Shown here: positions 16,156 to 23,600 of the stretch, one piece after another
Position numbering within the stretch: position 1 is the stretch's first letter
Layout: every line of letters starts with the position of its first letter
Origin: Armatimonadota bacterium
Lineage (GTDB): Bacteria > Armatimonadota > Armatimonadia > Armatimonadales > Armatimonadaceae
Assembly (NCBI GenBank): GCA_030833025.1
Contig: JAURHZ010000001.1
Span: forward strand, 1-30,015
Direction of reading: 5' to 3'
DNA length: 30,015 nucleotides
Position numbers and translations under genes: made by a program
Notes under the pieces: model-generated
The model's input: the letters and a program-made list of their open reading frames with translations, nothing else
Told to the model about the DNA's origin: nothing
Database searches by the model: none

Positions 16156-17604
16156 CTATATTTTGGAAGGAACAGCATAGCCTGTTCGATACGGCCGTGT
16201 CAGCATGGTTGCTGCTTCGGCATCCCCTACGATGCCTTCCTTCTTCGGATCGATGTTGATTACTCGTCCAAGACGCCCCATTGCATTGGCTGTATCAACG
16301 TTGTTCGCCTTCAGGTGCTCACGGTAGCGAACGACGGCTTCAGCACCATGCTTGTTGCTGGCCAGCAATCCGGTTAGCTCCTTGGCTGGAACCGCAGGCT
16401 CACCGAGGCGATACGAAATGTTTCCAAGGTGGCAAAGTGCACTCGAGAGGTGCCCCTCGACAATCGGTGCATTCAGGTCGCCTGCATTACGATTCCTGAC
16501 GGCCTTGACAAAGTTTCCGAAGTGGTCGCCACCGCCACTGAACTTCTGGACTTGATTCCCAGCCTTATCGAATGCCAGCGCGAGCGCATAGTTGCTTGAG
16601 AAAACAACATAGCCTTCTGTGCCGTAGACAATGTTCCCGATGGCGACACCGGTGTATTCAGGTGTATCTAGACCGCGTACTTCAAAGACCAAGGTTTGGT
16701 CGCCGTACTCAAACGTCGAGACGACTGTGTTTGGGGTCTCGCCCTGATCCGAATAGCCAAAGCGTCCTCCAACGGTGTGAACCTTGGTAGGCAAGGTCGA
16801 CTTACCAAGCGCCCAGCGTGCGATGTCCATTTGGTGGATACCTTGGTTACCAAGGTCGCCGGCACCGTAGTCCCAGTGCCAATGCCAGTTGTAGAGGTAG
16901 CGGTTAGTGTTATACGCCCGCTTCGGCGCTGGGCCGAGCCACATGTCGTAATCGACTTCGGCTGGCGCTGCTGCATCTGCAAACATTCCGATGGACTTTC
17001 TAGGCTTATAACAAAGTCCACGTGACACTTCTACCTTGCCGATTTTTCCGCCGTGGATGTACGCGATGGCATCCTTGATGGCCTTATGTGAACGGCTTTG
17101 GGTACCCGTTTGGCAGATTTTGTTGTAGCGGGCCATTGCTTCCGAAAGGCGTCGGCCTTCGCTAACATTGTGGCTGACTGGCTTCTCGATATAGGCATCC
17201 TTGCCCGCTTGCATTGCCCAGATTCCCGCTAGTGAATGCCAGTGAATCGGAAGGGCTGCAGATACAGCATCAACTTCCTTGTCTTCATAAAGCTTCCGCA
17301 GATCCTGATAAACCTTTGGTTTCTTTCCGGTCTTAGTGGCAACTGCGGCGGCGGACTTCTCAGCTGTACGCAGGTCGACATCACAAATCGCTACAACGTC
17401 TGCATTCGGGTTGGACAGATACCCATCGATGTGCGCCTTGCCACGGCCATTCAGACCGATGACACCAATACGCAGCTTGTCCGCAGTTGGTTTACCTTTT
17501 GAGGTTCTTGCAATCGCCTGGGATGGAATTGCTACGGATGCTGCAGTCAGCGCTGCCAAAAAGAATGAATCAGAGAGAAACTCGCGACGGCTGGATGGTG
17601 ACAT
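16156..17604 (-). CDS. Gfo/Idh/MocA family oxidoreductase with Tat signal
   Basis: A 482-residue NAD(P)-dependent sugar or sugar-derivative dehydrogenase. The N-terminus has SRREFLSDSFF (Arg6-Arg7) followed by a hydrophobic stretch and IPSQAIA, a clear twin-arginine signal, so the folded enzyme with its cofactor is exported. The Rossmann fold follows (LRIGVIGLNGRGKAH, then VAICDVD), and IEKPVSHNV provides the conserved EKP lysine. GNQGIHQMDIARWALG in the second half includes the conserved His of the family. ATG 17604 has AGAGGT about 11 bases upstream. It is separated from DUF1501 by an 82-bp gap and followed tightly by DUF6807. Exported members are abundant in Planctomycetota and Armatimonadota; substrates are mostly unknown. 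Confidence 0.92.
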   Translation of the reverse strand: MSPSSRREFLSDSFFLAALTAASVAIPSQAIARTSKGKPTADKLRIGVIGLNGRGKAHIDGYLSNPNADVVAICDVDLRTAEKSAAAVATKTGKKPKVYQDLRKLYEDKEVDAVSAALPIHWHSLAGIWAMQAGKDAYIEKPVSHNVSEGRRLSEAMARYNKICQTGTQSRSHKAIKDAIAYIHGGKIGKVEVSRGLCYKPRKSIGMFADAAAPAEVDYDMWLGPAPKRAYNTNRYLYNWHWHWDYGAGDLGNQGIHQMDIARWALGKSTLPTKVHTVGGRFGYSDQGETPNTVVSTFEYGDQTLVFEVRGLDTPEYTGVAIGNIVYGTEGYVVFSSNYALALAFDKAGNQVQKFSGGGDHFGNFVKAVRNRNAGDLNAPIVEGHLSSALCHLGNISYRLGEPAVPAKELTGLLASNKHGAEAVVRYREHLKANNVDTANAMGRLGRVINIDPKKEGIVGDAEAATMLTRPYRTGYAVPSKI

Positions 17605-17686
17605 GGTGTTTCACAACCTCTACTTGTAACGGATTAGGATGACAGATTTCTACGTTGAGAACGCGTATTCCTTGACATACCAATGA
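17605..17686 (-). promoter_or_regulatory. Intergenic gap within the catabolic operon
   Basis: This 82-bp gap is the only substantial break in the leftward operon. It contains an imperfect palindrome around ACGCGT (17657-17670, GAGAACGCGTATTC), the type of centre seen in LacI-family operators. I found no convincing -35/-10 pair on the minus strand, so whether the five downstream genes have their own promoter is open. Confidence 0.25.
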
Positions 17687-19063
17687 CTACGACTGCATTA
17701 CCTGACGGATGACATGGCCATGAACATCGGTGAGGCGGCGCTGCGCACCATTGTGATAGTACGTCAGCTTGGTGTGATCGATACCGCAAAGTGCCAGAAC
17801 GGTAGCGTGAAAATCGTAGACCGTTGCGACATCTGATACCGACTTGTGACCTAATTCGTCGGTCGCGCCATAGGATGCCCCACCCTTGACGCCGGCGCCC
17901 ATCATCCAGACTGTGAATGCATCCGGGTTATGGTCGCGCCCAGCGGCACCGACTTGATGCGTTGGCATCCTCCCAAATTCGGTTGTCCAGAGGACCAGTG
18001 TGTCATCGAGGAGGCCACGGCTCTTCATGTCTGCCAGCAAACCTGCCGTTGGACGATCCAAAATGGGTACATGACGCTCATAATCAGCCTTGAGCGTTTT
18101 GTGCGCATCCCAGTTAAGGAGGCCATCCACTCCGCTAGCACATGCCCCGCAATAAAGCTGAACAAAGCGTACACCACGCTCGAGGAGCCTTCGTGAGAGC
18201 AATGCGTTGCGCGCGTAGGCCGCTTCCAGTGGATTAGACGATGTCGTCCCATACAGCGCATGAGTCGCTTGTGTTTCCTTGCGTAAATCGGTCGCTTCTG
18301 GCGCGGCAAGCTGCATTTTCGCTGCGAGCGCATAAGATTTCATCCGCGCTGCGACATCAGAGTCACCGCCAAGAGATGCATTGAAATGTTGGTCCAAGCG
18401 CTCTAGCTCACGGCGAAGTCGAGCATCGGATGCGCTAGCCTTGCCTGAACCCATATTCGCCAGCGGTTTTTCGGCATTGAATGCAGTTCCCTGGAATGCT
18501 GCAGGAAGAAAACCTGAGCCCCAGTTTGCGGGTCCATTTGGTGGGAGACCGCGGACATCGGGGATGGACACATATGTCGGGAGATTGTCGGTCAGATTTC
18601 CCATCGCCATCGACAACCACGCCCCCATGCTTGGAAATCCATCGAGGACAAAGCCGGTATTGATTTGCAGCAAGCCTGGCCCGTGGGTCGATGACCTCGC
18701 CGTCATACTGTGGATGAACGCCATGTCATCTGCGTGGCGGGAGAGATTCGGCAGCATCGATGAGAGCATTTTGCCGGACCTACCCGCTGGGCGGAATTCC
18801 CACGGCGGGCGCATGATACGACCATTGCCGCCCTGAAACGACTTGACTCCAGTGAGCCCGGGCATCTCCTCACCGCTACGTTTGAAGAGCTCGGGCTTAT
18901 AGTCCCAGAGATCGATATGCGATGCAGCACCCGGGCAGACTATTTGGAGCACCCGCTTCACGCGAGCCGGTTGTTTCCCCTGTTTTCCAGCATCTCGCAT
19001 GAATAGCGATGCCAATGCCATCGCCGGCGTCCCGTGGATCATCGAACCAAATGGATTTGACAT
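17687..19063 (-). CDS. DUF1501 domain protein (sulfatase/alkaline-phosphatase-like), no Tat motif
   Basis: A 458-residue DUF1501 protein. The family resembles the alkaline phosphatase/sulfatase fold and usually carries a twin-arginine signal. Visible hallmarks are RVLQIVCPGAASHIDLWDYKPEL, STHGPGLLQINTGF, PNGPANWGSGFLP, TTEFGRMP, AAGRDHNPDAFTVWMMGAGVKGG and YDFHATVLALCGID. It follows the DUF1549/DUF1553 gene by 9 bp in the same frame with AGGAAG before ATG 19063; these two families are nearly always paired. Odd: the N-terminus (NPFGSMIHGTPAMALASLF) keeps a signal-like hydrophobic part but lacks the RRxFL motif, and an in-frame TAG immediately upstream excludes a longer start. Confidence 0.9.
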   Translation of the reverse strand: MSNPFGSMIHGTPAMALASLFMRDAGKQGKQPARVKRVLQIVCPGAASHIDLWDYKPELFKRSGEEMPGLTGVKSFQGGNGRIMRPPWEFRPAGRSGKMLSSMLPNLSRHADDMAFIHSMTARSSTHGPGLLQINTGFVLDGFPSMGAWLSMAMGNLTDNLPTYVSIPDVRGLPPNGPANWGSGFLPAAFQGTAFNAEKPLANMGSGKASASDARLRRELERLDQHFNASLGGDSDVAARMKSYALAAKMQLAAPEATDLRKETQATHALYGTTSSNPLEAAYARNALLSRRLLERGVRFVQLYCGACASGVDGLLNWDAHKTLKADYERHVPILDRPTAGLLADMKSRGLLDDTLVLWTTEFGRMPTHQVGAAGRDHNPDAFTVWMMGAGVKGGASYGATDELGHKSVSDVATVYDFHATVLALCGIDHTKLTYYHNGAQRRLTDVHGHVIRQVMQS

Positions 19064-19072
19064 GTTTTCTTC

Positions 19073-20842
19073 CTAATACGAGATAAATGCACTGCTGTTA
19101 AGGAGCACGCGAGCAACGGCAACATTTCCGCCTGACTTGTGAATACTTTGGATGACGGATGTCTCAACCGCATCCGGTCCCCGGCCCATCAAGCGCTTGA
19201 AGACATCGACGGCTCCAGTTGCCTTTTCACCCAAGATGCTCGCCTGTTCGTTTACAAACTTACCGTTCCAGAGCGCAAGCGCTTGTAATGCGGTTGTCGT
19301 CGCATCACGTTTTGGTGTCCGCACCGATGACTCAGGACAATCAAATGCGCCAAGAAAGCCATCTCGGACACCGCGGGCTGCGATGCTATAGATTCCACGA
19401 CGCCAAGTGTCCTTACCCGGAAGCTCAAGGTCTGTAAAGCGTGCTACGTTTACTACATCGTAGCCAAAGAGGCGATACCCCGGTCCGTACATTGCCTTAT
19501 CGAGGTTTCCACATGTTGACAGTATGGCATCGCGGACCATTTCAGCTTCCATGCGTCGCACTGGCATCCGCCAAAGTAGAACATTGCAAGCATCCTTGCG
19601 CATCGCTACCGGGCTAGCAAAACTTGAGCGGGCATAGGCATCCGTGCTGAGGATGTAGCGATGTAGCTTCTTGATCGACCAGCCGTTGTTCACAAACCAT
19701 GTTGCGAGGTGATCAAGCAGCTCAGGGTGGCTTGGTTCGCCTCCCATATTTCCAAAGTCACTTGGACCAGCCACCAGCCCGCGACCAAAGTGTTGTTGCC
19801 AAATGCGGTTAACGATTACTCGCGCGACGGTTGGATGTTTTCCATTGGTCAGCCATTTGGCAAATGCAAGGCGCCGGTCTGCCTCAGCGGCTTGCTCGAG
19901 GCCACACGTACCCCCTGCATACTCCATGATTTTTGGTGCGGCCGGCGCAACGACTTCCTTTCGCTGCATCACATCCCCGCGGGTCAACAAAAACGTGGGC
20001 TCTGGTTCCGTAAAACGCCCGGTGTAAGCAGACGATGGGCTCGTCTGCACAGGATCTTTTTGTAACAATGCCTTCCAAGAAGCTTCTGCAACATCGAGTG
20101 CATTTTTAGCCTTTGTGTCTAGATTCTTCCGAATCTCATCGGGATGCACATACGTCACTCCGGGCAATCGTCCCGCCTGGGTTGCTACCGTCTCCCACGT
20201 ATTGCCATCGGTTGAAACACTAATAACATAGGCAGTTGGGACCCGGTCATCAAAACGTGGGACTAGGCCAGCATCCCGGCTCCACACCACACGATTTACC
20301 TTTGTCAGCTTAGGAAAGGTCAGCGTGATGCTGCCACGCCCCTTCGTTGCTGAGATCCAGCTATATGGGTTACCAAAGCGTCCATCATTTATGTGGCTGG
20401 CTTTGTGATCTGTATAGCCTGCAAGAGTCGAGTCCGGCTGTGCAATTACTCCATCGATTGCAAGTGCAATGTTTGTGTCCTGCGAAAACACTTGGAGCTC
20501 ATCGATACAAGGTTCTTGGCTATCGTTTGTCGCAAGGACATCAAAACGAACACTTTTGACCTCACGCTCGCGGAATGTCTCCTCATTCCACTGGCTATTG
20601 AGTGCCGGGCGGCCCGGAACCGCCTTGGGATTTGACACGTCCCGTAAATCGCAGCTGCTGTACTTGGTTGTGGACGTTGACGGTCTGTGCAAGCCAATCC
20701 CTTGATGGCTTTGGAAGTGACTTACCGGGCCTCGGGAGGTCTGTTTCGCCATGATTGACGCCAGAGAACAGTGCCTCCAGCGCATAGAAGTCGCGCTGAG
20801 ATATTGGGTCAAACTTATGGTCGTGGCAACGGGCACAGCCAA
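19073..20842 (-). CDS. DUF1553 C-terminal part of a PSCyt1-DUF1549-DUF1553 protein (after +1 frameshift)
   Basis: This frame encodes the second half of one gene that spans 19073-21773. After about residue 78 it carries a discoidin (F5/8 type C)-like insert (RPALNSQWNEE, then VRFDVLATNDSQEPCIDELQ and HINDGRFGNPYSWIS). From about residue 320 follows DUF1553: RRLAFAKWLTNGKHPTVARV, NRIWQQHFGRGLV, DFGNMGGEPSHPELLDHLA and RRMEAEMVRDAIL. Residues before about 70 are an out-of-frame reading of the DUF1549 end and probably are not made. Joining this half to the upstream part needs skipping one base between about 20600 and 20690. Alone it has no signal peptide and no convincing start (ATG 20752 is possible), so it would be stranded in the cytoplasm. 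Either a sequence error, a decaying gene or recoding. Confidence 0.72.
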   Translation of the reverse strand: MAVPVATTISLTQYLSATSMRWRHCSLASIMAKQTSRGPVSHFQSHQGIGLHRPSTSTTKYSSCDLRDVSNPKAVPGRPALNSQWNEETFREREVKSVRFDVLATNDSQEPCIDELQVFSQDTNIALAIDGVIAQPDSTLAGYTDHKASHINDGRFGNPYSWISATKGRGSITLTFPKLTKVNRVVWSRDAGLVPRFDDRVPTAYVISVSTDGNTWETVATQAGRLPGVTYVHPDEIRKNLDTKAKNALDVAEASWKALLQKDPVQTSPSSAYTGRFTEPEPTFLLTRGDVMQRKEVVAPAAPKIMEYAGGTCGLEQAAEADRRLAFAKWLTNGKHPTVARVIVNRIWQQHFGRGLVAGPSDFGNMGGEPSHPELLDHLATWFVNNGWSIKKLHRYILSTDAYARSSFASPVAMRKDACNVLLWRMPVRRMEAEMVRDAILSTCGNLDKAMYGPGYRLFGYDVVNVARFTDLELPGKDTWRRGIYSIAARGVRDGFLGAFDCPESSVRTPKRDATTTALQALALWNGKFVNEQASILGEKATGAVDVFKRLMGRGPDAVETSVIQSIHKSGGNVAVARVLLNSSAFISY

Positions 20843-21773
20843 TAGTAAAGCCCATCACCGATGCGCCAACCGTTGCAACGATGTCCTCTAAGTCATTTGC
20901 CCGCTGCTGACGGGTAGCTTCTTCAACTTGGCTAGGCACCGTATCGTGGATTCCAGCGACGAGGAACCCCGTGGCGGGAAGGATATCCGGATTCCCTTTA
21001 CCCAGAATATCTCCGGCAAGCTGCTCTTGAATAAACTCAGAGTAGGGCTTGTCGGCATTGAAGGAGCGAATAACATAGTCGCGATACGGCCATGCATTGG
21101 GCCGGATGTGGTTTTGTTCGTACCCATGGGATTCCCCAAAACGGGCGACATCTAGCCACAGCCTCGCCATCCGCTCTCCGTATGCAGGCGATGCAAGTAA
21201 GCGGTCAATGACATTTTGACGGGACGTAGCAGTAGAATCGGCCAAATAGGCGGCTGTCTCACCCACAGTTGGGGGGATGCCGGTCAAGTCCACTGTTATA
21301 CGGCGTAACCACGCGATCTTTGTTGCTGGCGGATTCGCGGTGATTCCCTTTGCTTTTAACGACTTAGCGATAAAGGCATCGATAGGGTGTTTGATACCCG
21401 AAACTTTCGGAACAGGCGGGTTGGATACGGGTCTGAGTGACCAGAGCGCGGGTGCGGCTGATTTCGCAGGGAGAAGTGCTCGCAAGCTTGCATCTTCAGT
21501 CTTCGTCAACCGCCGACTTGGGGGCATCGAGCCAGCATTGAGAACGCGTTCAAGGCGCCCGCTGCTTACGGCACGCTGAATGCCGGTGTCACTTGAAAGG
21601 TCGATGTTGCCAGCAGGGTTCGTCTTTCCATGACAGGAAATGCACGAGCTTCCGATGACCTTACGTGCGTTGCTCGAAGGGGGCTGATCTGCTTTGGCTG
21701 GCACGAGTAATCCCACAGCAAACGGAAACGCCGAAACCGCCATCATCACCATCGACGACCGCATTCCTGGCAT
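20595..21773 (-). CDS. PSCyt1 haem-binding plus DUF1549 N-terminal part (frameshifted from DUF1553 part)
   Basis: The N-terminal half of the split gene, 392 residues in this frame. It has a signal peptide (hydrophobic VMMAVSAFPFAVGLLVPAKA), then a short planctomycete-type cytochrome c domain with SCISCHGK (Cys44, Cys47, His48 for haem) and SMPPSRR as a possible axial methionine. DUF1549 follows (HPIDAFIAKSLKAKGI, LRRITVDLTGIPPT, LASPAYGERMARLWLDVARF, GCARCHDHKFDPISQRDFYAL). The last roughly 25 residues up to the TAG at 20597 leave the family pattern. ATG 21773 has GAGGTG upstream and lies 69 bp from a divergent gene. It is the first gene of the leftward catabolic operon. Family members are thought to be exported with DUF1501; their reaction is not established. 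Confidence 0.85.
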   Translation of the reverse strand: MPGMRSSMVMMAVSAFPFAVGLLVPAKADQPPSSNARKVIGSSCISCHGKTNPAGNIDLSSDTGIQRAVSSGRLERVLNAGSMPPSRRLTKTEDASLRALLPAKSAAPALWSLRPVSNPPVPKVSGIKHPIDAFIAKSLKAKGITANPPATKIAWLRRITVDLTGIPPTVGETAAYLADSTATSRQNVIDRLLASPAYGERMARLWLDVARFGESHGYEQNHIRPNAWPYRDYVIRSFNADKPYSEFIQEQLAGDILGKGNPDILPATGFLVAGIHDTVPSQVEEATRQQRANDLEDIVATVGASVMGFTIGCARCHDHKFDPISQRDFYALEALFSGVNHGETDLPRPGKSLPKPSRDWLAQTVNVHNQVQQLRFTGRVKSQGGSGPPGTQ

Positions 21774-21842
21774 AGTGACACCTCACAAAACTAGTTGAAT
21801 GATTCTACAGGACATCCCGTTCGCTCTGGTGAACTAAGCCCC
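21774..21842. promoter_or_regulatory. Divergent promoter region of the catabolic locus
   Basis: This 69-bp region separates the leftward seven-gene arm from the rightward two-gene arm, so the main control site is expected here. On the minus strand TAGAAT (21807-21802) could be a -10 giving a leader of about 20 nt; no matching -35 is evident, which would fit activator dependence. I see no strong palindrome. Confidence 0.35.
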
Positions 21843-23600
21843 ATGCATCTCGTGTGGAAAACCAAGCACACGGTTGACGCTTCTGCATCTACTCCCCCAC
21901 CTCAGCAGCCGAAGCGCATCGACCTCCCATCGCCTCCCGTCCGACCTATATTTAACGCACCTATCCTCGATGCCGACATGCGTATCGTGGATGGCGTCCG
22001 CTTAAACGATGGCGGCTATGTTTTAGCAACGACAACCGGGCCAGTTCTTGTTCGCGGTGATTACTGGCATCCCCTTACCGGAGCCGATGGCGTCCCGCGG
22101 GTGGACATGACCTGTGTGCTCGTTGGCAGGGATGGAGCGATTTGGGGAGGTACCGAGGAAGGCGTTTGGAGGCACTGTAACGGTCGCTTCAACTACTTCT
22201 GGGGCAAGCGGTGGTTGATTAACAACAAGGTAACCGGTCTTACCGAAACAGCTGATGGCAAAGTGATTGTCCATACACCTAAGGGGACATCTACCCTCTG
22301 GCAGGATCAGGTCGCCCTTTCCGTACTCGCAGACCACTTTGAGAAGATAACGCTCCAACGTCATGACCGTAATGGTTACATCACCGGATGTGGACTAAAG
22401 AAGCAAGGTGATCCAAACGGTGGTGTGATTCCCGAGGCATCCGACAATGATGGTCTCTGGACCGCGCTGGCTGTCGCTGCCTTTGCCTTCAAAGCTGCTG
22501 CAACAGGAAACCCGGAAGACAAACGCCGGTGTGTCCGCCACCTCGATGCCATTCTTGAACTCGAGCGCCTTACGGGTATCCCAGGTTTTCCTGCACGCGC
22601 AATCATGACGGAAGCAGAGCGGCAGGCGGGTGTCACAGGCTTGGATGCCGAAGAAACCGTACGCCTTGAAGGTGAAACGACCAAGATCTGGTTCAAGTCA
22701 CCGGTGGATCCAAACATTTGGTGTAAAGGCGACACATCGTCGGATGAAATTGATGGCCACTACTACGCTTGGTTTGTTGTGGATTATGTGCTGAATGACC
22801 CTGCACTCCGCAAGAAAATGGCACCTGTTGTCAAGCGGGTTACGGATCACTTGATTTCGCATAACCACCGGATGTTCGGGCATCACGGCAAGCGTACCCT
22901 CTGGGGTGAGTGGAATCCGGAATCTATTAATGGCTCGCTTCAATGGTTTGAAGAGCGTGGCCTAAACTCGATGGAATACATCACCTACCTCGCGATCGCA
23001 CACCGGATCACCGGCGATAAGAAGTACCTTGAAATCCGCGAAGAGTTCATTCGTAAGCATCACTATGACTTGAACTCACTTCTCTACCGGGATGGCTCGC
23101 TTTGGTATCAGGTCAACCACTCGGATGATGAGCTGGCGATGACGATTTGGATGCCGATGATTCTCTGTGAGACAGATCCTTGGCGTAAGCAGCTTTGGAT
23201 TCGGAATATGATGGCAGCCTGGGATGGGACAAAGGGCAGCCGCGGGATTAAGGCCGAGCGCTCACCGTTCTACATTGCTCATATTATGGCGCTGACCGGC
23301 GATACGGATGCTGCTGGCACATTGACAGATGTCCTTGGTCACTGGCCCCTTGACTTGGTCAACCACACCATCAAGAACTCGCATCGGCATGATATTCAGC
23401 TCATGACACATCAAAGCCGGGGTACTGAGCAGTTCCTAACGAAGACACTTCCTCTTGAAGAGCAGCGTGTGATGCGCTGGAATGGGTCTCCATTTGAGCC
23501 GGATCATAACGGGGATGGCCGTTCTGAAGAAGATGGAATCGCATTCCTCCTTCCGTACTGGATGGGTGTCTATAACGGGTTTATCCATGCCACAGACTAG
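21843..23600 (+). CDS. Propeller-fragment plus (alpha/alpha)6-barrel protein, putative glycan-active enzyme
   Basis: A 585-residue protein of a family I know only as uncharacterised from Planctomycetota-like genomes. Residues about 45-130 resemble two-component-regulator propeller repeats (GGYVLATTTGPVLVRGDYW, DGAIWGGTEEGVWRH, NNKVTGLTETADGKVIV). From about residue 190 there is an alpha/alpha-toroid: DNDGLWTALAVAAFAF, KGDTSSDEIDGHYYAWFVV, RGLNSMEYITYLAIAHRITG and YQVNHSDDELAMTIWMPM. The repeated DxDG and SSDExDGH acidic/His clusters are the best active-site candidates. No signal peptide is visible (Pro-rich start). I prefer ATG 21843; an in-frame TTG at 21795 would extend it by 16 residues. 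Its end overlaps the sialidase-like gene by 14 nt. Likely a hydrolase, lyase or epimerase acting on oligosaccharide, by fold and context only. Confidence 0.7.
   Translation: MHLVWKTKHTVDASASTPPPQQPKRIDLPSPPVRPIFNAPILDADMRIVDGVRLNDGGYVLATTTGPVLVRGDYWHPLTGADGVPRVDMTCVLVGRDGAIWGGTEEGVWRHCNGRFNYFWGKRWLINNKVTGLTETADGKVIVHTPKGTSTLWQDQVALSVLADHFEKITLQRHDRNGYITGCGLKKQGDPNGGVIPEASDNDGLWTALAVAAFAFKAAATGNPEDKRRCVRHLDAILELERLTGIPGFPARAIMTEAERQAGVTGLDAEETVRLEGETTKIWFKSPVDPNIWCKGDTSSDEIDGHYYAWFVVDYVLNDPALRKKMAPVVKRVTDHLISHNHRMFGHHGKRTLWGEWNPESINGSLQWFEERGLNSMEYITYLAIAHRITGDKKYLEIREEFIRKHHYDLNSLLYRDGSLWYQVNHSDDELAMTIWMPMILCETDPWRKQLWIRNMMAAWDGTKGSRGIKAERSPFYIAHIMALTGDTDAAGTLTDVLGHWPLDLVNHTIKNSHRHDIQLMTHQSRGTEQFLTKTLPLEEQRVMRWNGSPFEPDHNGDGRSEEDGIAFLLPYWMGVYNGFIHATD

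Noticed and set aside
17655..17666. TTGAGAACGCGT repeated at 21538-21549
   Set aside because: Repeated 12-mers are expected many times by chance in 30 kb, and the second copy lies inside coding sequence, so a shared operator is not supported.
20595..20842. Two independent genes for DUF1549 and DUF1553
   Set aside because: The downstream half would lack a signal peptide and a plausible start, while the two halves together match the usual single-protein architecture; a frameshift explains it better.
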